Positions 53,201-64,000 of a stretch of 64,000 nt of DNA are shown here, one piece after another. The translations under genes and the position numbers were made by a program. The DNA lies in NCBI GenBank assembly GCA_028752905.1, contig JAQNBH010000048.1, positions 62,001 to 126,000 on the forward strand, written 5' to 3'. The notes beneath the pieces are model-generated. The model searched no databases. It was given only the letters and a program-made list of their open reading frames with translations, and was not told the origin of the DNA. The DNA comes from Cladorhizidae sp. MBARI D1340-BT2. Taxonomy: Eukaryota; Porifera; Demospongiae; Poecilosclerida; Cladorhizidae. Numbering within the stretch: position 1 is the first letter of the stretch; every line of letters starts with the position of its first letter.

Positions 53201-55465
53201 TGTTTAGCTCAAGATAGAGAACACTGAGAGATACCTATCTTGCAAGTCCATTACAGTGAAGTGTGCAGAATATATGGATGTTTGGTATCAAGAGAGAGCA
53301 CTTAGAGAGTCCTATCTTAATAGCTATACATCAAGTCTATTCAGTGAAGTGTGGATAATCTACGAAGCTAACATGTCTAGCATCAAGTAAGAGTACAATT
53401 CATAACTGCCCTAATTAACAAGACCAAAGTCCCAGATTTTGTCAACTGATAGAGAAGGCCCTTATCTGCAACATGTCAACAGATTATCAATAAATGTAGT
53501 GGTTTTTCACTGGCAGGCCACCGCTTTGGCAACTGGAAAACGCCAGGAAAGATCGCAAACCTTACCACTTCAAATCACCATAACTTGCTAATACTTAGAG
53601 TACTCAAAATTTTGGCACGTGCAAAAGACAGATAATTAGAAGGGCTATCCGGTGATATAAAAATTATCTTTTTTGGGTAAAGTGTAGAAAAGTTATGAGC
53701 TTTACGGCAAAATAACAAGATTTTGGGGGGGAAAATGAGAAACATATAGACCAAATTAGGGCAAATATCAAGATAGAGAACACACAATGAAACCTATCAT
53801 TCGAATCATATCAAGTCCATTACAGTGAAGTGTGCAGAATATTATGGATGTTTGATATCAACAGAGAGCACAGGGAGAGACCTATCTTAATAGCTATATA
53901 TCAAGTTTATACAGTGAAGTGTGGAGAATCTATGAAGCTAACCTGTTTAGCATCAAGATAGAGAACACATAGAGAAACCTATCTTGTGATTCTATGTATG
54001 CAGAATATACGGATGTTTGGTATCAAGAGAGAGAACAGAGAGAGGCCTACCTTTAGAGTGATATATCAAGTCTATTCAGTGAAGTGTGGAGAATCTATGA
54101 AGCTAACATGTTTAGCTCAAGATAGAGAACACTGAGAGATACCTATCTTGCAAGTCCATTACAGTGAAGTGTGCAGAATATATGGATGTTTGGTATCAAG
54201 AGAGAGCACTTAGAGAGTCCTATCTTAATAGCTATACATCAAGTCTATTCAGTGAAGTGTGGATAATCTACGAAGCTAACATGTCTAGCATCAAGTAAGA
54301 GTACAATTCATAACTGCCCTAATTAACAAGACCAAAGTCCCAGATTTTGTCAACTGATAGAGAAGGCCCTTATCTGCAACATGTCAACAGATTATCAATA
54401 AATGTAGTGGTTTTTCACTGGCAGGCCACCGCTTTGGCAACTGGAAAACGCCAGGAAAGATCGCAAACCTTACCACTTCAAATCACCATAACTTGCTAAT
54501 ACTTAGAGTACTCAAAATTTTGGCACGTACAAAAGACAGATAATTAGAAGGGCTATCCGGTGATATAAAAATTATCTTTTTTGGGTAAAGTGTAGCAAAG
54601 TTATGAGCTTTACGGCAAAATAACAAGATTTTGGGGGGGAAAATGAGAAACATATAGACCAAATTAGGGCAAATATCAAGATAGAGAACACACAATGAAA
54701 CCTATCATTCGAATCATATCAAGTCCATTACAGTGAAGTGTGCAGAATATTATGGATGTTTGATATCAACAGAGAGCACAGGGAGAGACCTATCTTAATA
54801 GCTATATATCAAGTTTATACAGTGAAGTGTGGAGAATCTATGAAGCTAACCTGTTTAGCATCAAGATAGAGAACACATAGAGAAACCTATCTTGTGATTC
54901 TATGTATGCAGAATATACGGATGTTTGGTATCAAGAGAGAGAACAGAGAGAGGCCTACCTTTAGAGCGATATATCAAGTCTATTCAGTGAAGTGTGGAGA
55001 ATCTATGAAGCTAACATGTTTAGCTCAAGATAGAGAACACTGAGAGATACCTATCTTGCAAGTCCATTACAGTGAAGTGTGCAGAATATATGGATGTTTG
55101 GTATCAAGAGAGAGCACTTAGAGAGTCCTATCTTAATAGCTATACATCAAGTCTATTCAGTGAAGTGTGGATAATCTACGAAGCTAACATGTTTAGCATC
55201 AAGTAAGAGTACAATTCATAACTGCCCTAATTAACAAGACCAAAGTCCCAGATTTTGTCAACTGATAGAGAAGGCCCTTATCTGCAACATGTCAACAGAT
55301 TATCAATAAATGTAGTGGTTTTTCACTGGCAGGCCACCGCTTTGGCAACTGGAAAACGCCAGGAAAGATCGCAAACCTTACCACTTCAAATCACCATAAC
55401 TTGCTAATACTTAGAGTACTCAAAATTTTGGCACGTACAAAAGACAGATAATTAGAAGGGCTATC

Positions 55466-56711
55466 CGGTGTTATAAAAATTATCTTTTTGGGGTAAAGTG
55501 TACAAAAGTTATGAGCTTTACGGCAAAATAACAAGATTTTTGGGGGGGAAATGAGAAACATATAGACCAAATTAGGGCAAATATCAAGATAGAGAACACA
55601 CAATGAAACCTATCATTCGAATCATATCAAGTCCATTACAGTGAAGTGTGCAGAATATTATGGATGTTTGATATCAACAGAGAGCACAGGGAGAGACCTA
55701 TCTTAATAGCTATATATCAAGTTTATACAGTGAAGTGTGGAGAATCTATGAAGCTAACCTGTTTAGCATCAAGATAGAGAACACATAGAGAAACCTATCT
55801 TGTGATTCTATGTATGCAGAATATACGGATGTTTGGTATCAAGAGAGAGAACAGAGAGAGGCCTACCTTTAGAGCTATATATCAAGTCTATTCAGTGAAG
55901 TGTGGAGAATCTATGAAGCTAACATGTTTAGCTCAAGATAGAGAACACTGAGAGATACCTATCTTGCAAGTCCATTACAGTGAAGTGTGCAGAATATATG
56001 GATGTTTGGTATCAAGAGAGAGCACTTAGAGAGTCCTATCTTAATAGCTATACATCAAGTCTATTCAGTGAAGTGTGGAGAATCTATGAAGCTAACCTGT
56101 TTAGCATCAAGATAGAGAACACATAGAGAAACCTATCTTGTGATTCTATGTATGCAGAATATACGGATGTTTGGTATCAAGAGAGAGAACAGAGAGAGGC
56201 CTACCTTTAGAGCGATATATCAAGTCTATTCAGTGAAGTGTGGAGAATCTATGAAGCTAACATGTTTAGCTCAAGATAGAGAACACTGAGAGATACCTAT
56301 CTTGCAAGTCCATTACAGTGAAGTGTGCAGAATATATGGATGTTTGGTATCAAGAGAGAGCACTTAGAGAGTCCTATCTTAATAGCTATACATCAAGTCT
56401 ATTCAGTGAAGTGTGGATAATCTACGAAGCTAACATGTCTAGCATCAAGTAAGAGTACAATTCATAACTGCCCTAATTAACAAGACCAAAGTCCCAGATT
56501 TTGTCAACTGATAGAGAAGGCCCTTATCTGCAACATGTCAACAGATTATCAATAAATGTAGTGGTTTTTCACTGGCAGGCCACCGCTTTGGCAACTGGAA
56601 AACGCCAGGAAAGATCGCAAACCTTACCACTTCAAATCACCATAACTTGCTAATACTTAGAGTACTCAAAATTTTGGCACGTACAAAAGACAGATAATTA
56701 GAAGGGCTATC
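55466..56711 (+). repeat. 1246-bp monomer, duplicate of the IT/H chimera at 43333
   Basis: It shows the same IT front and H-type back as 43333, with the extra H2-H5 segment at 56066-56403. It shares gtgtacaaaag, the gagct-then-gagcg order, tctagc and agagaagg. It lies exactly 12133 bp from its partner. Confidence 0.87.
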
Positions 56712-58527
56712 CGGTGATATAAAAATTATCTTTTTTGGGTAAAGTGTAGAAAAGTTATGAGCTTTACGGCAAAATAACAAGATTTTGGGGGGGAAAATGA
56801 GAAACATATAGACCAAATTAGGGCAAATATCAAGATAGAGAACACACAATGAAACCTATCATTCGAATCATATCAAGTCCATTACAGTGAAGTGTGCAGA
56901 ATATTATGGATGTTTGATATCAACAGAGAGCACAGGGAGAGACCTATCTTAATAGCTATATATCAAGTTTATACAGTGAAGTGTGGAGAATCTATGAAGC
57001 TAACCTGTTTAGCATCAAGATAGAGAACACATAGAGAAACCTATCTTGTGATTCTATGTATGCAGAATATACGGATGTTTGGTATCAAGAGAGAGAACAG
57101 AGAGAGGCCTACCTTTAGAGTGATATATCAAGTCTATTCAGTGAAGTGTGGAGAATCTATGAAGCTAACATGTTTAGCTCAAGATAGAGAACACTGAGAG
57201 ATACCTATCTTGCAAGTCCATTACAGTGAAGTGTGCAGAATATATGGATGTTTGGTATCAAGAGAGAGCACTTAGAGAGTCCTATCTTAATAGCTATACA
57301 TCAAGTCTATTCAGTGAAGTGTGGATAATCTACGAAGCTAACATGTTTAGCATCAAGTAAGAGTACAATTCATAACTGCCCTAATTAACAAGACCAAAGT
57401 CCCAGATTTTGTCAACTGATAGAGAAGGCCCTTATCTGCAACATGTCAACAGATTATCAATAAATGTAGTGGTTTTTCACTGGCAGGCCACCGCTTTGGC
57501 AACTGGAAAACGCCAAGAAAGATCACAAACCTTACCACTTCAAATCACCATAACTTGCTAATACTTAGAGTACTCAAAATTTTGGCACGTACAAAAGACA
57601 GATAATTAGAAGGGCTATCCAGTGATATAAAAATTATCTTTTTTGGGTAAAGTGTAGAAAAGTTATGAGCTTTACGGCAAAATAACAAGATTTTTGGGGG
57701 GGAAATGAGAAACATATAGACCAAATTAGGGCAAATATCAAGATAGAGAACACACAATGAAACCTATCATTCGAATCATATCAAGTCCATTACAGTGAAG
57801 TGTGCAGAATATTATGGATGTTTGATATCAACAGAGAGCACAGGGAGAGACCTATCTTAATAGCTATATATCAAGTTTATACAGTGAAGTGTGGAGAATC
57901 TATGAAGCTAACCTGTTTAGCATCAAGATAGAGAACACATAGAGAAACCTATCTTGTGATTCTATGTATGCAGAATATACGGATGTTTGGTATCAAGAGA
58001 GAGAACAGAGAGAGGCCTACCTTTAGAGCGATATATCAAGTCTATTCAGTGAAGTGTGGAGAATCTATGAAGCTAACATGTTTAGCTCAAGATAGAGAAC
58101 ACTGAGAGATACCTATCTTGCAAGTCCATTACAGTGAAGTGTGCAGAATATATGGATGTTTGGTATCAAGAGAGAGCACTTAGAGAGTCCTATCTTAATA
58201 GCTATACATCAAGTCTATTCAGTGAAGTGTGGATAATCTACGAAGCTAACATGTTTAGCATCAAGTAAGAGTACAATTCATAACTGCCCTAATTAACAAG
58301 ACCAAAGTCCCAGATTTTGTCAACTGATAGAGAAGGCCCTTATCTGCAACATGTCAACAGATTATCAATAAATGTAGTGGTTTTTCACTGGCAGGCCACC
58401 GCTTTGGCAACTGGAAAACGCCAGGAAAGATCGCAAACCTTACCACTTCAAATCACCATAACTTGCTAATACTTAGAGTACTCAAAATTTTGGCACGTAC
58501 AAAAGACAGATAATTAGAAGGGCTATC

Positions 58528-59773
58528 CGGTGTTATAAAAATTATCTTTTTGGGGTAAAGTGTACAAAAGTTATGAGCTTTACGGCAAAATAACAAGATT
58601 TTTGGGGGGAAAATGAGAAACATATAGACCAAATTAGGGCAAATATCAAGATAGAGAACACACAATGAAACCTATCATTCGAATCATATCAAGTCCATTA
58701 CAGTGAAGTGTGCAGAATATTATGGATGTTTGATATCAACAGAGAGCACAGGGAGAGACCTATCTTAATAGCTATATATCAAGTTTATACAGTGAAGTGT
58801 GGAGAATCTATGAAGCTAACCTGTTTAGCATCAAGATAGAGAACACATAGAGAAACCTATCTTGTGATTCTATGTATGCAGAATATACGGATGTTTGGTA
58901 TCAAGAGAGAGAACAGAGAGAGGCCTACCTTTAGAGCGATATATCAAGTCTATTCAGTGAAGTGTGGAGAATCTATGAAGCTAACATGTTTAGCTCAAGA
59001 TAGAGAACACTGAGAGATACCTATCTTGCAAGTCCATTACAGTGAAGTGTGCAGAATATATGGATGTTTGGTATCAAGAGAGAGCACTTAGAGAGTCCTA
59101 TCTTAATAGCTATACATCAAGTCTATTCAGTGAAGTGTGGAGAATCTATGAAGCTAACCTGTTTAGCATCAAGATAGAGAACACATAGAGAAACCTATCT
59201 TGTGATTCTATGTATGCAGAATATACGGATGTTTGGTATCAAGAGAGAGAACAGAGAGAGGCCTACCTTTAGAGCTATATATCAAGTCTATTCAGTGAAG
59301 TGTGGAGAATCTATGAAGCTAACATGTTCAGCTCAAGATAGAGAACACTGAGAGATACCTATCTTGCAAGTCCATTACAGTGAAGTGTGCAGAATATATG
59401 GATGTTTGGTATCAAGAGAGAGCACTTAGAGAGTCCTATCTTAATAGCTATACATCAAGTCTATTCAGTGAAGTGTGGATAATCTACGAAGCTAACATGT
59501 TTAGCATCAAGTAAGAGTACAATTCATAACTGCCCTAATTAACAAGACCAAAGTCCCAGATTTTGTCAACTGATAGAGATGGCCCTTATCTGCAACATGT
59601 CAACAGATTATCAATAAATGTAGTGGTTTTTCACTGGCAGGCCACCGCTTTGGCAACTGGAAAACGCCAGGAAAGATCGCAAACCTTACCAATTCAAATC
59701 ACCATAACTTGCTAATACTTAGAGTACTCAAAATTTTGGCACGTACAAAAGACAGATAATTAGAAGGGCTATC
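58528..59773 (+). repeat. 1246-bp monomer, uncollapsed partner of the 899-bp copy
   Basis: The IT head carries gtgtacaaaag. The first H3 reads gagcg and the first H4 atgttt; the second set (59128-59465) reads gagct and atgttc, and the spacer agagatgg. The tail has a private accaattc in place of accacttc near 59691. Comparison with 46395 shows which segment that copy lost. Confidence 0.88.
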
Positions 59774-60681
59774 CGGTGATATAAAAATTATCTTTTTTGG
59801 GTAAAGTGTAGCAAAGTTATGAGCTTAACGGCAAAATAACAAGATTTTGGGGTGGAAAATGAGAAACATATAGACCAAATTAGGGCAAATATCAAGATAG
59901 AGAACACACAATGAAACCTATCATTCGAATCATATCAAGTCCATTACAGAGAAGTGTGCAGAATATTATGGATGTTTGATATCAACAGAGAGCACAGGGA
60001 GAGACCTATCTTAATAGCTATATATCAAGTTTATACAGTGAAGTGTGGAGAATCTATGAAGCTAACCTGTTTAGCATCAAGATAGAGAACACATAGAGAA
60101 ACCTATCTTGTGATTCTATGTATGCAGAATATACGGATGTTTGGTATCAAGAGAGAGAACAGAGAGAGGCCTACCTTTAGAGCGATATATCAAGTCTATT
60201 CAGTGAAGTGTGGAGAATCTATGAAGCTAACATGTTTAGCTCAAGATAGAGAACACTGAGAGATACCTATCTTGCAAGTCCATTACAGTGAAGTGTGCAG
60301 AATATATGGATGTTTGGTATCAAGAGAGAGCACTTAGAGAGTCCTATCTTAATAGCTATACATCAAGTCTATTCAGTGAAGTGTGGATAATCTACGAAGC
60401 TAACATGTCTAGCATCAAGTAAGAGTACAATTCATAACTGCCCTAATTAACAAGACCAAAGTCCCAGATTTTGTCAACTGATAGAGAAGGCCCTTATCTG
60501 CAACATGTCAACAGATTATCAATAAATGTAGTGGTTTTTCACTGGCAGGCCACCGCTTTGGCAACTGGAAAACGCCAGGAAAGATCGCAAACCTTACCAC
60601 TTCAAATCACCATAACTTGCTAATACTTAGAGTACTCAAAATTTTGGCACGTACAAAAGACAGATAATTAGAAGGGCTATC
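59774..60681 (+). repeat. 908-bp monomer with X head and H-type tail
   Basis: The head has the X markers cttaacgg and acagagaag but T6G3 rather than the T5G4 of other X copies. There is no 338-bp duplication, and the tail has tctagc and agagaagg as in short H monomers. All other X heads are on 1246-bp copies, so this one is likely an X/H recombinant. Confidence 0.82.
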
Positions 60682-61589
60682 CGGTGATATAAAAATTATC
60701 TTTTTTGGGTAAAGTGTAGAAAAGTTATGAGCTTTACGGCAAAATAACAAGATTTTGGGGGGGAAAATGAGAAACATATAGACCAAATTAGGGCAAATAT
60801 CAAGATAGAGAACACACAATGAAACCTATCATTCGAATCATATCAAGTCCATTACAGTGAAGTGTGCAGAATATTATGGATGTTTGATATCAACAGAGAG
60901 CACAGGGAGAGACCTATCTTAATAGCTATATATCAAGTTTATACAGTGAAGTGTGGAGAATCTATGAAGCTAACCTGTTTAGCATCAAGATAGAGAACAC
61001 ATAGAGAAACCTATCTTGTGATTCTATGTATGCAGAATATACGGATGTTTGGTATCAAGAGAGAGAACAGAGAGAGGCCTACCTTTAGAGTGATATATCA
61101 AGTCTATTCAGTGAAGTGTGGAGAATCTATGAAGCTAACATGTTTAGCTCAAGATAGAGAACACTGAGAGATACCTATCTTGCAAGTCCATTACAGTGAA
61201 GTGTGCAGAATATATGGATGTTTGGTATCAAGAGAGAGCACTTAGAGAGTCCTATCTTAATAGCTATACATCAAGTCTATTCAGTGAAGTGTGGATAATC
61301 TACGAAGCTAACATGTTTAGCATCAAGTAAGAGTACAATTCATAACTGCCCTAATTAACAAGACCAAAGTCCCAGATTTTGTCAACTGATAGAGAAGGCC
61401 CTTATCTGCAACATGTCAACAGATTATCAATAAATGTAGTGGTTTTTCACTGGCAGGCCACCGCTTTGGCAACTGGAAAACGCCAGGAAAGATCACAAAC
61501 CTTACCACTTCAAATCACCATAACTTGCTAATACTTAGAGTACTCAAAATTTTGGCACGTACAAAAGACAGATAATTAGAAGGGCTATC

Positions 61590-63405
61590 CGGTGATATAA
61601 AAATTATCTTTTTTGGGTAAAGTGTAGAAAAGTTATGAGCTTTACGGCAAAATAACAAGATTTTGGGGGGGGAAATGAGAAACATATAGACCAAATTAGG
61701 GCAAATATCAAGATAGAGAACACACAATGAAACCTATCATTCGAATCATATCAAGTCCATTACAGTGAAGTGTGCAGAATATTATGGATGTTTGATATCA
61801 ACAGAGAGCACAGGGAGAGACCTATCTTAATAGCTATATATCAAGTTTATACAGTGAAGTGTGGAGAATCTATGAAGCTAACCTGTTTAGCATCAAGATA
61901 GAGAACACATAGAGAAACCTATCTTGTGATTCTATGTATGCAGAATATACGGATGTTTGGTATCAAGAGAGAGAACAGAGAGAGGCCTACCTTTAGAGTG
62001 ATATATCAAGTCTATTCAGTGAAGTGTGGAGAATCTATGAAGCTAACATGTTTAGCTCAAGATAGAGAACACTGAGAGATACCTATCTTGCAAGTCCATT
62101 ACAGTGAAGTGTGCAGAATATATGGATGTTTGGTATCAAGAGAGAGCACTTAGAGAGTCCTATCTTAATAGCTATACATCAAGTCTATTCAGTGAAGTGT
62201 GGATAATCTACGAAGCTAACATGTTTAGCATCAAGTAAGAGTACAATTCATAACTGCCCTAATTAACAAGACCAAAGTCCCAGATTTTGTCAACTGATAG
62301 AGAAGGCCCTTATCTGCAACATGTCAACAGATTATCAATAAATGTAGTGGTTTTTCACTGGCAGGCCACCGCTTTGGCAACTGGAAAACGCCAGGAAAGA
62401 TCACAAACCTTACCACTTCAAATCACCATAACTTGCTAATACTTAGAGTACTCAAAATTTTGGCACGTACAAAAGACAGATAATTAGAAGGGCTATCCGG
62501 TGATATAAAAATTATCTTTTTTGGGTAAAGTGTAGAAAAGTTATGAGCTTTACGGCAAAATAACAAGATTTTTGGGGGGGAAATGAGAAACATATAGACC
62601 AAATTAGGGCAAATATCAAGATAGAGAACACACAATGAAACCTATCATTCGAATCATATCAAGTCCATTACAGTGAAGTGTGCAGAATATTATGGATGTT
62701 TGATATCAACAGAGAGCACAGGGAGAGACCTATCTTAATAGCTATATATCAAGTTTATACAGTGAAGTGTGGAGAATCTATGAAGCTAACCTGTTTAGCA
62801 TCAAGATAGAGAACACATAGAGAAACCTATCTTGTGATTCTATGTATGCAGAATATACGGATGTTTGGTATCAAGAGAGAGAACAGAGAGAGGCCTACCT
62901 TTAGAGCGATATATCAAGTCTATTCAGTGAAGTGTGGAGAATCTATGAAGCTAACATGTTTAGCTCAAGATAGAGAACACTGAGAGATACCTATCTTGCA
63001 AGTCCATTACAGTGAAGTGTGCAGAATATATGGATGTTTGGTATCAAGAGAGAGCACTTAGAGAGTCCTATCTTAATAGCTATACATCAAGTCTATTCAG
63101 TGAAGTGTGGATAATCTACGAAGCTAACATGTTTAGCATCAAGTAAGAGTACAATTCATAACTGCCCTAATTAACAAGACCAAAGTCCCAGATTTTGTCA
63201 ACTGATAGAGAAGGCCCTTATCTGCAACATGTCAACAGATTATCAATAAATGTAGTGGTTTTTCACTGGCAGGCCACCGCTTTGGCAACTGGAAAACGCC
63301 AGGAAAGATCGCAAACCTTACCACTTCAAATCACCATAACTTGCTAATACTTAGAGTACTCAAAATTTTGGCACGTACAAAAGACAGATAATTAGAAGGG
63401 CTATC
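61590..63405 (+). repeat. Monomers 64-65: two S-type copies
   Basis: S monomers at 61590 and 62498, each preceded by gatcaca. The first has tttt-G8 and gagtg, the second ttttt-G7 and gagcg. They follow the P copy at 60682 and precede an IT head, a P, S, IT succession also seen at 23947-25763, 44579-46395 and 56712-58528. Confidence 0.82.
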
Positions 63406-64000
63406 CGGTGTTATAAAAATTATCTTTTGGGGGTAAAGTGTAGAAAAGTTATGAGCTTTACGGCAAAATAACAAGATTTTTGGGGGGAAAATGAGAAACA
63501 TATAGACCAAATTAGGGCAAATATCAAGATAGAGAACACACAATGAAACCTATCATTCGAATCATATCAAGTCCATTACAGTGAAGTGTGCAGAATATTA
63601 TGGATGTTTGATATCAAGAGAGAGCACTTAGAGAGTACTATCTTAATAGCTATACATCAAGTCTATTCAGTGAAGTGTGAAGAATCTATGAAGCTAACCT
63701 GTTTAGCATCAAGATAGAGAACACATAGAGAAACCTATCTTGTGATTCTATGTATGCAGAATATACGGATGTTTGGTATCAAGAGAGAGAACAGAGAGAG
63801 GCCTACCTTTAGAGCTATATATCAAGTCTATTCAGTGAAGTGTGGAGAATCTATGAAGCTAACATGTTCAGCTCAAGATAGAGAACACTGAGAGATACCT
63901 ATCTTGCAAGTCCATTACAGTGAAGTGTGCAGAATATATGGATGTTTGGTATCAAGAGAGAGCACTTAGAGAGTCCTATCTTAATAGCTATACATCAAGT
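63406..64000 (+). repeat. Partial, rearranged IT monomer running off the window
   Basis: The head has gtgttat with the most extreme T4G5 tract. In H1 the sequence switches near 63617 from H1 (tattatggatgtttgatatc) to H5 (gagagagcacttagagag) and continues directly into an H2 with gtgtgaagaatc. The following H3 and H4 have the second-copy markers gagct and atgttcagctc. This fits a 1246-bp copy that lost about 339 bp by H1/H5 exchange. The copy is cut by the window edge, so its full length is unknown. Confidence 0.82.

Larger units (their letters stand above)
49110..61589 (+). repeat. 13-monomer super-unit, copy 2 (12480 bp)
   Basis: Monomers start at 49110, 50018, 50926, 51834, 52742, 53650, 54558, 55466 (1246), 56712, 57620, 58528 (1246), 59774 and 60682. 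The first eleven match copy 1 in order and private markers (gaagtatgcag at 51834, gcacgtgca before 53650, ccagtg before 57620, gtgtacaaaag at 55466 and 58528). The extra 347 bp equal the 338 bp plus 9 bp missing from copy 1's 899-bp monomer. The last two members (X-like and P) do not match the last two of copy 1 (P and H). Confidence 0.85.
1..64000 (+). repeat. Satellite array with 908-bp monomer and 1246-bp variant
   Basis: The whole window is one tandem array. In the phase that begins with cggtgatata at base 1, monomers start at 1, 909, 1817 and so on, and the spacings add up exactly: 51 x 908, 13 x 1246 and 1 x 899 bp bring the array to 63406, where a partial copy begins. All copies are in one orientation, with no unique DNA, no inversion and no inserted transposon. 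Copies differ mainly at recurring diagnostic positions. Subfamily labels used here: H (gggg-t-gg tract, gtagcaaag), P (uninterrupted G7, mostly gtagaaaag), S (G run extended into the A run, gaaatg), IT (gtgttat, tttttgggg) and X (cttaacgg, acagagaag). I recognise neither the family nor the species. This is structural DNA, probably heterochromatic; a centromeric role is possible but unproven. Confidence 0.98.

Noticed and set aside
1..64000. CRISPR array
   Set aside because: The repeats are 908 bp with internal 85-bp units and no unique spacers of uniform short length, and there are no cas genes.
1..64000. Ribosomal intergenic spacer subrepeats
   Set aside because: No 18S, 5.8S, 28S or 5S sequence occurs anywhere in 64 kb, and the array never stops for a gene.
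1..64000. Assembly artefact from collapsed or looped reads
   Set aside because: Monomers carry distinct marker combinations in an ordered way and private mutations are shared by particular pairs only. This is hard to produce by artificial looping. The four identical 2492-bp dimers are the one place where copy number should still be verified.
1..64000. Defence, toxin or biosynthetic gene system
   Set aside because: No open frame longer than 70 codons was found, and those present are explained by the repeat. Nothing in the window supports a protein-coding system.

Overview
The window is satellite DNA from end to end. I find no protein-coding, rRNA or tRNA gene in it. It consists of 65 complete head-to-tail monomers and one partial monomer, all in the same orientation. 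They look nearly identical by eye, differing at only a few positions each. Taking the phase that starts at base 1, 51 monomers are exactly 908 bp, 13 are 1246 bp and one is 899 bp; a truncated copy fills 63406-64000. An uninterrupted array of kilobase-scale, homogenised higher-order units points to eukaryotic heterochromatin (pericentromeric, centromeric or subtelomeric). I do not recognise the satellite family or the species. Loss of CpG by transitions suggests a host that methylates cytosine, such as a plant or vertebrate, but this is inference.

Each 908-bp monomer has two parts. The first (about 118-665 in the first copy) is a run of degenerate ~85-bp half-units of two alternating types, A and B, which pair into ~165-173 bp dimers close to nucleosome length. 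The second (666-1022) is a 357-bp module unrelated to the half-units. It begins TGCCCTAATT and ends AATTAGGGCA, a perfect 10-bp terminal inverted repeat, and it sits inside an A-type half-unit. The satellite may therefore have formed when a small TIR-bearing or LTR-like element entered an older ~85/170-bp tandem repeat and the composite was then amplified.

Layout by subfamily (diagnostic bases are given in the features): 1-3632 mixed H and P monomers; 3633-10896 two copies of a 3632-bp tetramer; 10897-15436 P-rich copies; 15437-19068 two copies of an 1816-bp dimer; 19069-20314 the first 1246-bp monomer; 20315-25762 two related trimers; 25763-27008 a 1246-bp monomer; 27009-36976 four copies of a 2492-bp dimer of 1246-bp monomers; 36977-49109 and 49110-61589 two 13-monomer super-units offset by 12133 bp; 61590-63405 two S monomers; 63406-64000 a rearranged copy running off the end.

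The 1246-bp form is a 908-bp monomer with an exact 338-bp duplication of four half-units (H2-H5), as expected from out-of-register exchange between H2 and H6. The 899-bp monomer and the last partial monomer look like later exchanges that removed about the same length. The array thus records repeated unequal crossover or gene conversion at the half-unit, monomer, dimer, tetramer and 12-kb scales. No conventional biological system was found; the interest is in the satellite's architecture and its possible origin.
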